Assembly: GCF_001761485.1 (NCBI RefSeq)
Contig: NC_090772.1
Coordinates: 3,098,501-3,162,500 of the forward strand
Direction of reading: 5' to 3'
Length of the DNA stretch: 64,000 bases
From: Yarrowia lipolytica
Taxonomy: Eukaryota > Ascomycota > Dipodascomycetes > Dipodascales
Shown here: in pieces, positions 46,656-56,408 of the stretch
How the letters are laid out: every line of letters begins with the position of its first letter
Position numbering within the stretch: position 1 is the stretch's first letter
Notes under the pieces: model-generated
Database searches by the model: none
What the model was told of the DNA's origin: nothing
The model's input: only the letters and a program-made list of their open reading frames with translations
Position numbers and translations under genes: made by a program

Positions 46656-47319
46656 CTGAGTTAGTACAGTCTTCGAAATGAGTGTTGCGAGCATCTCGAA
46701 TGTAGGGACGACAGGAGAAGCTGCATACATCATGAGCTGAATGTGGGCTCCTTGGACAGCTGTGTGTGTCGTAGCGTCTTCATCATGGAAAGTTTGGTAT
46801 TGCCCATGGTCGGGATTTTTCATAGTCGGGATGTGCAATTAACTCATGGCAGTGCGACGCTCCACGCTATACATGGGCTGTGTATCAAGGGCTGTGTATC
46901 ACAATGCAACGTCTCTGCACAGTTTTGTATGGTGGACGGTTCGCTCTGATGTAGAGTGGGTTGAAATGAATCGCTTCGTGCTGAGATCACTGGTGGTCAG
47001 ATGGACCTAGATAGGCAAAATGAGATGTGAGGACACATGAGACACACCATGGCAATATACGCAGTGCCATATGATCAGCCCATCTGCAGAAAGCAGTGCC
47101 GCATGGCCCATATATCTGCTCATAGCCTCGATTTTGTCATATGTGACTCCCACCCCCCCTGTGTCCAATGTGTCCTACACGTGTCGAATCGTCACACCAA
47201 CAGTGCAGATGCACACAGTGCGCCCAAGGTTGGAGACATCCGCCTCCTCTTCACTTTGCCCATCACCTCATAGTCGCAAACACCCATCCATGTTCTATCA
47301 GTTCGTCTATCATACTCAC
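46656..47319 (-). other. Probable 5'-leader intron of CLA4
   Basis: On the minus strand the acceptor region reads TACTAACTCAG directly before the CLA4 ATG, a perfect branch-site/acceptor pair. The nearest consensus donor upstream, GTGAGT, has its G at 47319, giving a 664-nt intron. Upstream of the donor the minus strand contains no ATG for about 400 nt and is C/T-rich, as expected for a leader exon and core promoter. Acceptor strongly supported, donor less so. Confidence 0.65.
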
Positions 47320-48211
47320 TTTAGCCTGTGTGTCGTTCGTTGTTCCAAAGAGTGTCCTTGCGGTTGTCTAATTCTAGTATCGATGATGTGTCGTTTTGCA
47401 ACTGAGTCTGTGTGAGGAGGCTTTTGTGTTGGTGAGTATCACTGTCGTTAGTGTATCGCTGTCGCAAGTATCCGGTTCTGTATCTGTGAGTATCTGGATC
47501 CGTATATTGTACCTGGTTTTCGGTCCTTTGGTGTTGTGTGCGTGTGTGAATCTGGGCCGATTATGGGAAAAAATGCAAGTAGTTAGAGAGAGTCGTTAGA
47601 GCGAGTTGTGGAGAGGGTCGTGAAGAGAGTCGCAGAGAGTCGTTGAGGGACTGAGTAATCGAGAGGGCTCGTTCTTCTCCGTTCTGCGTCGCTCGTTGTG
47701 GTTTTTATTTCTTTGGCAAAGCTCGACAAGTGGTGGAAAAAAGACAATGATGAGGTTCAGTGGTCTCAAAATCTAGCTTCTGGACTTGTCAAAACAGTCC
47801 GTGAGTAAAGGGGTCCAACCGTAACCGCGATAGGCTTTTTCGGAGGGGATACACCTCGAGCAAGACAGACAGGGGATAGTAGTGTTGTGAGGGGAGACGA
47901 GAAATAGATAGCTAGCGGGCGTCTAATTACGGGGTGCGAGTAATTATTAGTTTGACGCCTTTTTTTTTTTCTCTCTCTTCTTTTGCTCTTTCTTTGGCTT
48001 CTCCGTCTTGGATTCCTGGGTTTTTCGTGGCTCTTTTTACACTACAAGTATGAGCACCCAACCCAACCCAGCCTGAAGTTGCCTCATTAAAAATACTGAC
48101 TGCCTTCAGACGTTTTTTTAAAATTAGTCTTTCTATGTACGGCAATGACAGACTATAGATGATATTGCGATGGTGCGACGGAACAACTGGAGTAAGAGAA
48201 GATCTCCAACC

Positions 48212-48235
48212 AAAAAAAAAAAAAAAAAAAAAAAA
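48212..48235. repeat. A24 homopolymer
   Basis: Twenty-four consecutive A on the plus strand. Confidence 0.95.
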
Positions 48236-50123
48236 CCAGCTTCAAAACGGATAAACCGGATAGAATTACAACCAAAGATCTGCTGTCCTCTGTAGTACCA
48301 ATAATGGGTGGAATTTACAACAATTCCTCTCCCTAACCAAGTTTTCTCCCTCCCGCATCCCAACCCAAACGCGACGCGAGATAAATAAACTAGACTCACA
48401 TTAATTGACATGATAGAGGTACATGGCTGGTCCAGTGACGTGAACCGACAGCATCGGAAAAGCTCCTTGACAAACACACACACAGTGACACATAACGACC
48501 TAGGGTCACGTGAGCCACCCCTCCTCCCGCCTCCTCCTCCCCCACGCTCCCGCTTGGTCTTCTCAACTCCGCTCTTAGTGCAACTTCTGAGACAACCCTA
48601 ACCTGCTTGACGGGTTAATCTCCCTAAAAGGTATGGTCATTAAAATGGAGCCCAGCCAACAGCAAGGGCAAACTTGTCCATAATCCACCAAGAAAAAAGC
48701 AACAATGAATGATTTTCACATCTGCTGCTGCCGTAGTCTCCAGTCTTGGCAATCTCTTCTTCCGAAGGATGTGTAGGGTAGATCGTATGTGTTTATTTGT
48801 AGGCTTATTCACTTCCCCATGATCCCCCCCCACTAAAAAATATTCTGCAATACGAGTAATAATATATTCCACGAGCCAGAATGTAAACAAACAAATAGAC
48901 AGCAGACGACACAACTCCAGAACCACACTAGAAGACGTAAACCCCGACTGAACGAGGTTTCCAAGCCCTCCACACCCTGCTCCTAGACCCTAACCCATTC
49001 CGCTTTTCTCCACGTTAAACCCTTCTACAATACTCCCAGTGTTGCTCCAGGCCCCCCCCTTGAAGATCGGCCATGGATCTGCGTGCAGCCAAAACGCGCA
49101 ACGTGGCGGAACCGAATGCGACAGCGACAAACCCAGTCACGTGACGCGATGTGAAAGCAGAGGTCTGACTACAAGTAGTTGTGTGTGTGGGGGGGGAGGA
49201 AGCACGTCACGCGACTTGCCCGGCCGCGTCCTGGTCCACATGTGATCTGCCTGCGTCCCCGCCGTAATACAGGTGCTCGTATCGGTTCTCCCCACATCCG
49301 CTTCATACCCCTGTCCGCCGTCTGCAAGGGGCGGGCGATAGTGTGTTGTAGTGCGCGTGCGATTCACGTGAGCGATATGTAACCCTAGAAGTTAGGGGAG
49401 AACTTTTTGATTAGTAAGCGGAACTGTGGAGCTGTGAGCGGCGTAGTGGAGTTATTTGTCCATAAATGGAGTTAATTTAGTCGATATTGTGGGGAGGTGT
49501 TGAAACTGTGCGTTCAGTACATACTTGTAGGTTGAGTGGCTGTGATGAGTGAAGTAAGTTTCAACAAGTTTTCCAACAAGAATGCATACAAGGTGGCTTT
49601 GAAACGGAGGTATTCCAGCATGAGATGGTTTTTTGTGAGTGAGTGCTTTTTCTTTGTTTGCTGAATACTGTTTGAGTCGGTAGAACATTTGGAGCGAGTA
49701 ATTGAGGGTCGTTATCTGTCTCATTGGTGTTCATTCGCTAATGTTCACCTTCACTGTGTTCCACTAGCTCCAGCTACATGCTGTGTACAAGTACATTACA
49801 CTATGTACTGTACATATTGTTGTTGAAGTAGCTCAGCCAGTTGGAGAAGATAACGCTGACTGTTTCGGCCATTTTAGGAGAGTCTTTCACCTTCATAATA
49901 TGTTGCAGTCTCTCAGATCTTACAAAGTGTTCTTCTCGTCCTGTTTCATTCGGCCCAAAGACATTACGCCACGAGAATTGGTTGAAACAATCAAAATCAA
50001 GTCAGTGGAATTTCCAGTGGAAGATCTTTTATGTCAGCTTTTGTAACACAACGAAACTATACTCCTTCCCCAGTTTGTGGCTGCTAGCAGAAGGCGAGAG
50101 GTGTGGGTCACGGGAAAGTACGG

Positions 50124-50267
50124 GAGAGTCCTGAGAGTCCTGAGAGTCCTGAGAGTCCTGAGAGTCCTGAGAGTCCTGAGAGTCCTGAGAGTCCTGAGAG
50201 TCCTGAGAGTCCTGAGAGTCCTGAGAAAGTCCCGAGAAAGTCCTGAGAAAGTCCTGAGAAAGTCCTG
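50124..50267. repeat. Minisatellite: 9-bp GAGAGTCCT array plus 11-bp variants
   Basis: Eleven copies of GAGAGTCCT (about 50124-50222) with no visible variation, followed by four copies of an 11-bp relative GAGAAAGTCCT (50223-50267), one with a C substitution. Both strands are open through it (Arg-Val-Leu on plus, Ser-Gln-Asp on minus) because the unit is a multiple of three. Confidence 0.95.
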
Positions 50268-51103
50268 ATGAGTATTTACCGTAGGTACCGTACAAGTGAG
50301 GCCGTATTACATTAAATTTAAGTACGTACAAGTGTTAAAGAAGTTGAAAGCTCTTCTTCTTGTGGCTTGACTATAGAAGAGTTCCTTTCTTATCCTGATA
50401 CTCCTTTAGTTCAATTGCTTCCTACGAGGACGTACTGTACAACACAGCTATCGTACCCCACACAGCCATAAAAGTAGCTAATGGGAAGATTTTGGCCATC
50501 CACCACTTTTACAATGGAATGGATTTCATTCATGCTATACAGATTGCTGTCACTTATACACACGCTGCCATTACTCTACGAGTGAGTACTCATGCACTTG
50601 TACATACAGTACTGTACCCTACCAGTAGCACATCATTTGTATGCGTAGTGTATCACCAATCTATGACAGTTTTCTGTAACCAGTTGAACTAGAGGAATTT
50701 CAGGTGACCAATCAGCTCCGAATCTAACAGTGATTCGATTCTACGTTTTTCCTACTTGTACAAATAATTGATGGTGTTCACTTCAGCGTCTATGTTCACG
50801 GCAACCAGTCTCACTCAATTCTCCCCCAGGTTTCCCCAAACGAAAGTGCAGTCAGTTCAGTTCCAACTCAAGCCGAATTTACCAGCAATAACACGTCCTT
50901 GCTTCCCTTTCCAATCAACCATTGTTCACCTCGATGACCCCCACACCCCCACTTGACTCACCTTGCCCCCACACACCCCTCTTATCCCATCACACAACGG
51001 ATCATAAGCCTGTCCTCATCGCCTTCTCGGTCCCTTTGAGTAAGAGACAATGTAGAGCTCACATCTGGAGCAAGCCCAGCTGAGGATGGACATTGGAATG
51101 GGG

Positions 51104-51139
51104 CTGGGACTGACTGGGACTGACTGAGACTGGGACTGA
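51104..51139. repeat. Short CTGGGACTGA repeat
   Basis: Three to four imperfect copies of CTGGGACTGA. Confidence 0.8.
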
Positions 51140-52521
51140 AGCTGGAGTAGGCTGGGCCAGTGCTGGGGTACAAGCTTCTGCTTGAGACCCTGTCCAGTAT
51201 CAATACCAATTGTTTTTTGGGTGTCCTCCAGACTTGATAGACGCTCTACTCGTACCTTCAGTTCGATGCATCCATGTCCCATCTCCGACTTGGACAAAGA
51301 GCAGTATTGGGGCTACTCAATATGAAGTTTTTGGCGCCACGCCTGTTGTTGATATATTGACACAATGGGTGGGTACAGCATGTACAGTACAGTATGTACA
51401 GTAAGCCGAAATTGGACCCATCTCGTACCGAATGAATTGGGGTGTATTCACCTGTTGCCACTGCTTAACGCCTCATCTCCATTTATTCACTCACACTCGT
51501 ATACTTTGATGCTCCGAGGACTCCAAGCTCAAAGTGTGAGGTAAACTCTTTCGAACTGGCGAGCTGTTGTACAGACTGCTGTCATCCACGCTAGAAAGGA
51601 CCTGGCAATCGATCTCGGCTACCGAATCCCGGCCCATGTACCCGGATTTTGTCCATCAAACGTCGCTTGCCCTCAATTCGGTTTCTCGCATATCTCTGAT
51701 CTCCTCCTCCCGACATTCGCGGTATCTTTTTTTGCCCTGGATTTAGTCCCCAGTCTGGATGGCATTTAGGTTGTGGCCATTTAGACTCCCGTCCTCACGA
51801 GACTCCAGACAATGATCCGTCTGAAACAACCCAGCGATTGTGAACACGAGGATACACACGGGCCCAGAAGGGTTAAAACTTCCCCAGATGGAGTCTGATG
51901 GGGCCAGTGAGAACCATCTTGTACCTTCTAGAGCTGTTTGTAAGTCACCAATTGGTTCGTATGTCCTTCTCGGAGATGGTCAGCTTGGCCACTATGCATC
52001 TCTCTTTTTCCGTGAGTTTCCGTCTCTAATTGTCGTCACTTGCGTCTGTCATTCCCATCTGCATTCTCCCTGTTTACTCTCCCACACAGCCGTTGCTCTC
52101 AATGCACTCCATCTCAGTCTATCGCAGACGCTCCATCTTTCCACGGTGCAATCAGTCCAATCAAGACCACGCTGTTATCTCATTAGAGTTCCGTTATCTC
52201 CCAATTTATCTGGCTATATGAAAGTTTGTTGAGGGGGTGCGGAAGACGAGTAAGAACGATGATTGCGTTGTAGGGAGCATTCCAGTGCGAAATGTGGCGA
52301 TATTGGTATTCAAATATGTGCATTTGGTAGTGAATTTCGTTCTTAACGCTCCAGTTTTCGATTTACGCCACTCTAACACCACCTTAACCCTCCCTGGCGA
52401 ATCCCCACTTATCATTTTTTGCTCCCAATTGACCTGCATATACTTTGTCTGCATGCAGACTAGACACACTCAGATTGTACCACGATGGGGTCTAGATTGT
52501 CATGATCCAAACCCGTCAAAA

Positions 52522-52528
52522 TATAAAA
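52522..52528 (+). promoter_or_regulatory. TATA box of copper amine oxidase gene
   Basis: TATAAAA 56-62 nt upstream of the ATG at 52584. Confidence 0.55.
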
Positions 52529-52583
52529 TGAGGAACAAATCCACTAATACTACACCACTAACAGCTGCAACAAGCACCCAGCC

Positions 52584-54674
52584 ATGCACAGACTATCACA
52601 ACTAGCTACACAAACAACCGCGGCCACCATCACCGCAGGTCATCCTCTTGATCCTCTCTCTCCCTCCGAAATCGAACATGCCGCTTCCATCGTCAAATCG
52701 CAGATGCGAGACTCGTCTCCGTACCGGTTCAATCTCATCACGCTGATCGAGCCGCCCAAGGCCGAGCTTCTTGCGTGGGAGGCGTCGCCTTCCTCGGTGG
52801 CCAAACCTCCTCGACGAGCGGAGGTCGTACTCGTTGTGAGAGGCAAGAAGGGCGTCACCGAGGGCCGGGTCTGTCTCACCGGCTCAAAGGTGCTTTCGTG
52901 GTCCGAAATTGAGGGCGTCCAGCCTATTCTTACCGTTGACGACCTCCAAAAGGTCGAGGAAATTGTGCGACAGGACCCCGAAGTCATCAAGCAGTGCAAA
53001 CTCATTGGAGTTGACAACATGTCCCAGGTGTACTGTGATCCCTGGACTATTGGCTATGACGAAAGATGGGGTGCCGAACGACGTCTACAGCAGGCGTTCC
53101 TCTACTTCCGAGCCCACCAGGACGACTCCCAGTACTCCCATCCTCTTGACTTCACTCCAATCTACGACGCCACGGAGCAGAAAGTCATCTTTATTGATAT
53201 TCCTCCCGTTCGTCGACCTCTCTCCAAGCTTAAGAATTCCAACTTCAACCCTCAGGATATCTCCAAGACTACCGGTTACAGAGACGTGAAGCCCATCGAC
53301 GTGTCTCAGCCCGAAGGAGTCAACTTCAAGATGACCGGTCGAATCATGGAGTGGCAGGGATTCCGATTTCACGTGGGATTCAACTACAGAGAGGGAATTG
53401 TGCTGTCTCAGATCTCTTTCAACGACCATGGTAACCAGCGAAACATGTTCCATCGTCTCTCTCTCGTTGAAATGGTTGTTCCCTACGGAAACCCCGAGCA
53501 CCCTCACCAGCGAAAGCACGCCTTTGATCTGGGAGAGTACGGAGCCGGTCTCATGACCAATCCTCTTTCCCTCGGATGTGATTGCAAGGGAGTCATTCAC
53601 TACCTTGATGCGCACTTTTCCGACGCCGAAGGAAAGCCTCTCACTGTTCCCAACGCTGTGTGTATCCACGAGGAGGACAATGGTCTGCTTTTCAAGCACT
53701 CTGACTTCCGAGACGAGTTCCAGACTTCGATCGTCACTCGAGCTACCAAGCTCATTTTGTCGCAGATTTTCACCGCCGCAAACTACGAATACTGCGTCTA
53801 CTGGATTTTCCACCAGGACGGTACCATCCAGCTGGAGATTAAGCTCACCGGCATCCTCAACACTTTCCCCTGCAATCCCGGAGAAGATTTGCATGGCTGG
53901 GGCACAGAGGTGTACCCTGGTACCAACGCCCACAACCATCAGCATCTCTTTTCTCTGCGAATCCATCCTGCCATTGATTCCCAGCTGCATCCAGGTAATT
54001 CTGTGGCAATGGTGGACGCTGAGCGGTCACCCTTCCCGCCTGGACACCCAGAAAACCTGCACGGCAATGGTTTCCGGCCCAAGCGAACGGTCTTCAACAA
54101 CCCGATCGAGGCTATGACGGATTATGATGGTAATACATCGCGAACTTGGGACTTTTTCAACCCGAAGTCCATCAACCAGTACTCCAAGAAGCCCGCTTCT
54201 TACAAGCTGGTGTCTCGTGAGTGCCCTCCTCTGCTTCCTCAGCCTGGTGGACTGGTTTGGAACCGAGCTGGTTTTGCACGACACCATATGCATGTTGTTC
54301 CGTATGTGGACGGCCAGCTGTACCCTGCTGGACGGTTTGTTTGCCAGACAAGTGGAAAGCCCTCAAGGGGTCTCCCCGAGTGGATTGAGCAGTGCGGAGA
54401 GAAGGCCAATATCAACGATACCGATGTTGTTGCCTATCACACTTTTGGTCTGACCCATTTCCCTGCTCCCGAGGACTTCCCTTTGATGCCTGCCGAGCCC
54501 ATGACTCTACTTTTGCGACCCAGAAACTTCTTCCTGCAGAACCCGGCTTTGGACGTGCCTCCTTCGCATGCTCGAACCACCACAGAGGCCCAGGCTGCTT
54601 CCGGTGCTAAGGTTGTCTCTCTTACCGACAAGGTGTCGCAGCTGGCTTTCAATAAGTCGTGCTGTTCCAAGTAG
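52584..54674 (+). CDS. Copper amine oxidase
   Basis: A 696-residue TPQ-dependent copper amine oxidase, oxidising primary amines to aldehyde, ammonia and H2O2, so letting the yeast use amines as nitrogen source. The cofactor tyrosine is Tyr401 in NYEY; the catalytic base is Asp315 in AFDLGEYG; copper ligands are His452 and His454 (HQH) and His625 (THFPAPEDFP). These positions are close to those of the Hansenula polymorpha enzyme. The whole family length is present. Yeast homologues are peroxisomal, yet this one ends SCCSK, which is not a standard PTS1; it might use another signal or location. TATA lies 56-62 nt upstream. Induction by amines and repression by ammonium are expected by analogy. 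Confidence 0.95.
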   Translation: MHRLSQLATQTTAATITAGHPLDPLSPSEIEHAASIVKSQMRDSSPYRFNLITLIEPPKAELLAWEASPSSVAKPPRRAEVVLVVRGKKGVTEGRVCLTGSKVLSWSEIEGVQPILTVDDLQKVEEIVRQDPEVIKQCKLIGVDNMSQVYCDPWTIGYDERWGAERRLQQAFLYFRAHQDDSQYSHPLDFTPIYDATEQKVIFIDIPPVRRPLSKLKNSNFNPQDISKTTGYRDVKPIDVSQPEGVNFKMTGRIMEWQGFRFHVGFNYREGIVLSQISFNDHGNQRNMFHRLSLVEMVVPYGNPEHPHQRKHAFDLGEYGAGLMTNPLSLGCDCKGVIHYLDAHFSDAEGKPLTVPNAVCIHEEDNGLLFKHSDFRDEFQTSIVTRATKLILSQIFTAANYEYCVYWIFHQDGTIQLEIKLTGILNTFPCNPGEDLHGWGTEVYPGTNAHNHQHLFSLRIHPAIDSQLHPGNSVAMVDAERSPFPPGHPENLHGNGFRPKRTVFNNPIEAMTDYDGNTSRTWDFFNPKSINQYSKKPASYKLVSRECPPLLPQPGGLVWNRAGFARHHMHVVPYVDGQLYPAGRFVCQTSGKPSRGLPEWIEQCGEKANINDTDVVAYHTFGLTHFPAPEDFPLMPAEPMTLLLRPRNFFLQNPALDVPPSHARTTTEAQAASGAKVVSLTDKVSQLAFNKSCCSK

Positions 54675-55112
54675 CGACTCAAGTCAGACAACGAGTAGTC
54701 CATCCACTGTTCTTCAAGCTGGTCTTGTTTATTTAACTCTTAATATATCTTTTATATTGCCTCTGTTTGGTGAATTGGTAGCATTTCAAGAGATGTATTG
54801 TAAGATTTGTAGCATCGTCTTTGAGGTATGAGTGTTTGTGGGCACACACCCAGCACAGACCATATAACCTGGGATTACTGTACATACTAAAGGAAGTGGT
54901 TTTTATACAGCCAATCGAACCCTAGGGAGATTTTTAGTCGACTTTTGCTTGCTATCACACATGAAATGTACATACTGTGATCAACTCAACCCCTACATAC
55001 AGAGAAAAAAACAGTGCATATCACGATCCGAATGAATATGGAATATAAATGGTGCCGAAACCGCCTACAAACACATGGGACGACAAAAATACAACTGCTA
55101 AGAGATTGAAAA
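54675..55112. other. Intergenic region downstream of amine oxidase
   Basis: A/T-rich 3' flank. Contains a TGTACATACTGTG motif at 54967 and, at its right end, the T-run terminator of the 5S gene. Confidence 0.55.
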
Positions 55113-55113
55113 A
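55109..55113 (-). terminator. Pol III terminator of tRNA-5S unit
   Basis: Run of five T on the minus strand directly at the 5S rRNA 3' end; no comparable T run lies between the tRNA and 5S parts. Confidence 0.75.
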
Positions 55114-55232
55114 GATTACAGCACCCAGGATTCTCGTATGGTCTCCCACTACAATACTAACTGGGCTCTCTGGTGCTTGACTATGGCTGATCGGACGGGA
55201 AGCCGTATTTTCACCAGGATATGGCCGTAACC
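55113..55232 (-). rRNA. 5S ribosomal RNA
   Basis: The minus strand begins GGTTACGGCCATAT and ends GGTGCTGTAATCT, with CCCGTCCGATCAGCCATAGT and GTAGTGGGAGACCATACG in between, all diagnostic of eukaryotic 5S rRNA. The first nine bases (GGTTACGGC) pair with the last nine (GCTGTAATC) allowing G-U, forming helix I. Length is 120 nt. It starts four bases after the tRNA discriminator, so it is almost certainly transcribed from the tRNA promoter as a dicistronic RNA, as described for Y. lipolytica; its own internal control region is also present. Confidence 0.93.
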
Positions 55233-55236
55233 ACAC

Positions 55237-55307
55237 TGCGCCGACCCGGAATCGAACCGGGGGCCCATCGATGGCAACGATGGATTTTACCACTAAACCA
55301 TCGGCGC
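55237..55307 (-). tRNA. tRNA-Gly (GCC)
   Basis: Minus-strand cloverleaf: acceptor stem GCGCCGA/TCGGCGC, D arm with GTTTAGTGGTAAAATC (A box), anticodon loop TTGCCAT with anticodon GCC, and T arm CCCGGTTCGATTCCGGG (B box), discriminator A. No intron. Its 3' end is four bases from 5S rRNA and there is no T-run between, so it heads a tRNA-5S unit. Confidence 0.97.
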
Positions 55308-56207
55308 GGAAATTCTGACTGGAAAAATTCAGAAATCACTGGTAGGAGAAATCCTTGTTTTTGAGCCGGCCGGTATAGATATGGGGTAAATGGTTCTTTT
55401 TTAGTATTCACTGGCACTTTAGGATCAGATTCATATATTAGACATCCGGATCGACAGACTATTACCCCTTTTATCGGTGTTGTGGCGTGCGCACTTTTCA
55501 CATTGAGTTTCTGTCGCGTGCTGTATTGAGTGAAACTTGTTGAAAAATTACGTCTACAGTACAAGGACAAAATGCACAATTCATACAAGAAAATAACTCA
55601 AGCCTCGATTTGCTCGTTGCGCCACGGCTTATGTTTTTCTTTGAAGCCCGTGTTTCTACACAAGCTCTCACTAGTGCCGTTCCGACATTCCAATGGCCCT
55701 TATAGCCGTGTGTGAAAAGTCGGAGGGGTATTCGGAGATTTGGGCAAGGGGGGAATGGACCCGATTTCAAATTAATGGATACACGGGGGTGGTTCTGGAG
55801 GGGCTATACAACTCTACAGTGCTTGTGGTCTACAGGTTGCTGCTTATGGAATGTGCGGTTATATACCCGAGAAGCGGCTTGGTTACCGGATGAGTGATGT
55901 GAGTTTGACGATCGTATTCGGCGTAGACACACTTGAGGAAGTCGGAGAACACCTGCAGCAACCTCTGGAATGTGACTCATAGTTTTCTAGTGATGGGATA
56001 CGATAATATGGTATGAGTGCTGTTGATAGCCCATGCGCGGGCATGACTCGGCAAGTAGTCAACATTCTGGAGCCCGCAAATGTATACAAACTTGGATGAT
56101 GACTTCCATAGCAGGTGCTCTATACAAACACATTTCTACAATCGTTTTATCGGGTAACAATATTAATTATGGTGGGATCACTACTAGTTCAGCTTCTAGC
56201 GTGCAAC
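55308..56207. other. Intergenic region upstream of tRNA-5S unit
   Basis: About 0.9 kb without a supported gene. Small open frames at 55530-55900 lack recognisable features. Confidence 0.5.
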
Positions 56208-56408
56208 TTAGAAGAGAGCAGCGACAACAACAACACCGGCAGCGGCGGCAGAGACACCAAGAGCAGCGGCACCGTTGGCCTGGGCAGCAGCGGTGGAGGG
56301 GGGAGCCTGGATCTGGCCATCACCGATCTGGGTGACGACGGCAGTGGCGTTGGCGGCGGCGGAGACAATGCCGGCAACAGCGGCAGCGATAGCGAGAGAG
56401 AACTTCAT
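56208..56408 (-). CDS. Minimal GPI-type cell-wall protein with a PIR-like motif (66 aa)
   Basis: A 66-residue secreted protein. MKFSLAIAAAVAGIVSA is a clear signal peptide (cleavage near 17-19). The mature part carries VTQIGDGQIQA (about residues 25-35), matching the Q-(I/V)-x-DGQ-(I/V)-Q motif of PIR and Cwp/Tir cell-wall proteins, then a Ser/Thr/Pro/Ala spacer. The C-terminus has a likely GPI omega site (Asn45-Gly-Ala) followed by a hydrophobic tail ending VVVVAALF. The plan is that of yeast Cwp2 stripped to its core. The motif glutamine can form an alkali-labile ester link to beta-1,3-glucan in known proteins. A TATATAAG box 58 nt upstream suggests strong expression. Confidence 0.8.
   Translation of the reverse strand: MKFSLAIAAAVAGIVSAAANATAVVTQIGDGQIQAPPSTAAAQANGAAALGVSAAAAGVVVVAALF

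Larger units (their letters stand above)
47320..52583. other. Long intergenic region, CLA4 leader to amine oxidase
   Basis: About 5.3 kb. The first 400 bp are probably the CLA4 first exon and promoter. The rest contains an A24 run, a minisatellite at 50124-50267, a TGGGACTGAC repeat near 51104-51139, CACGTG sites near 48506, 49138 and 49366, and GTACAGTA palindromes at 49795, 50433, 50606 and 51387. A frame ending at 50046 (in-frame ATG near 49900, ending SVEFPVEDLLCQLL) looks mildly protein-like but matches nothing I know. Confidence 0.5.

Noticed and set aside
46656-46838. 61-codon upstream extension of CLA4
   Set aside because: The junction carries TACTAACTCAG directly before the ATG, the extension has no Cla4 resemblance, and its first codon in frame is not ATG.
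50029-50331. Minus-strand frame with many Ser-Gln-Asp repeats
   Set aside because: Product of the 9-bp minisatellite, open on both strands only because the unit is divisible by three.
52556-52564. CACTAACAG as the acceptor of a leader intron in the amine oxidase gene
   Set aside because: A TATA box at 52522 lies just upstream, leaving no room for a first exon, and no close donor is convincing.
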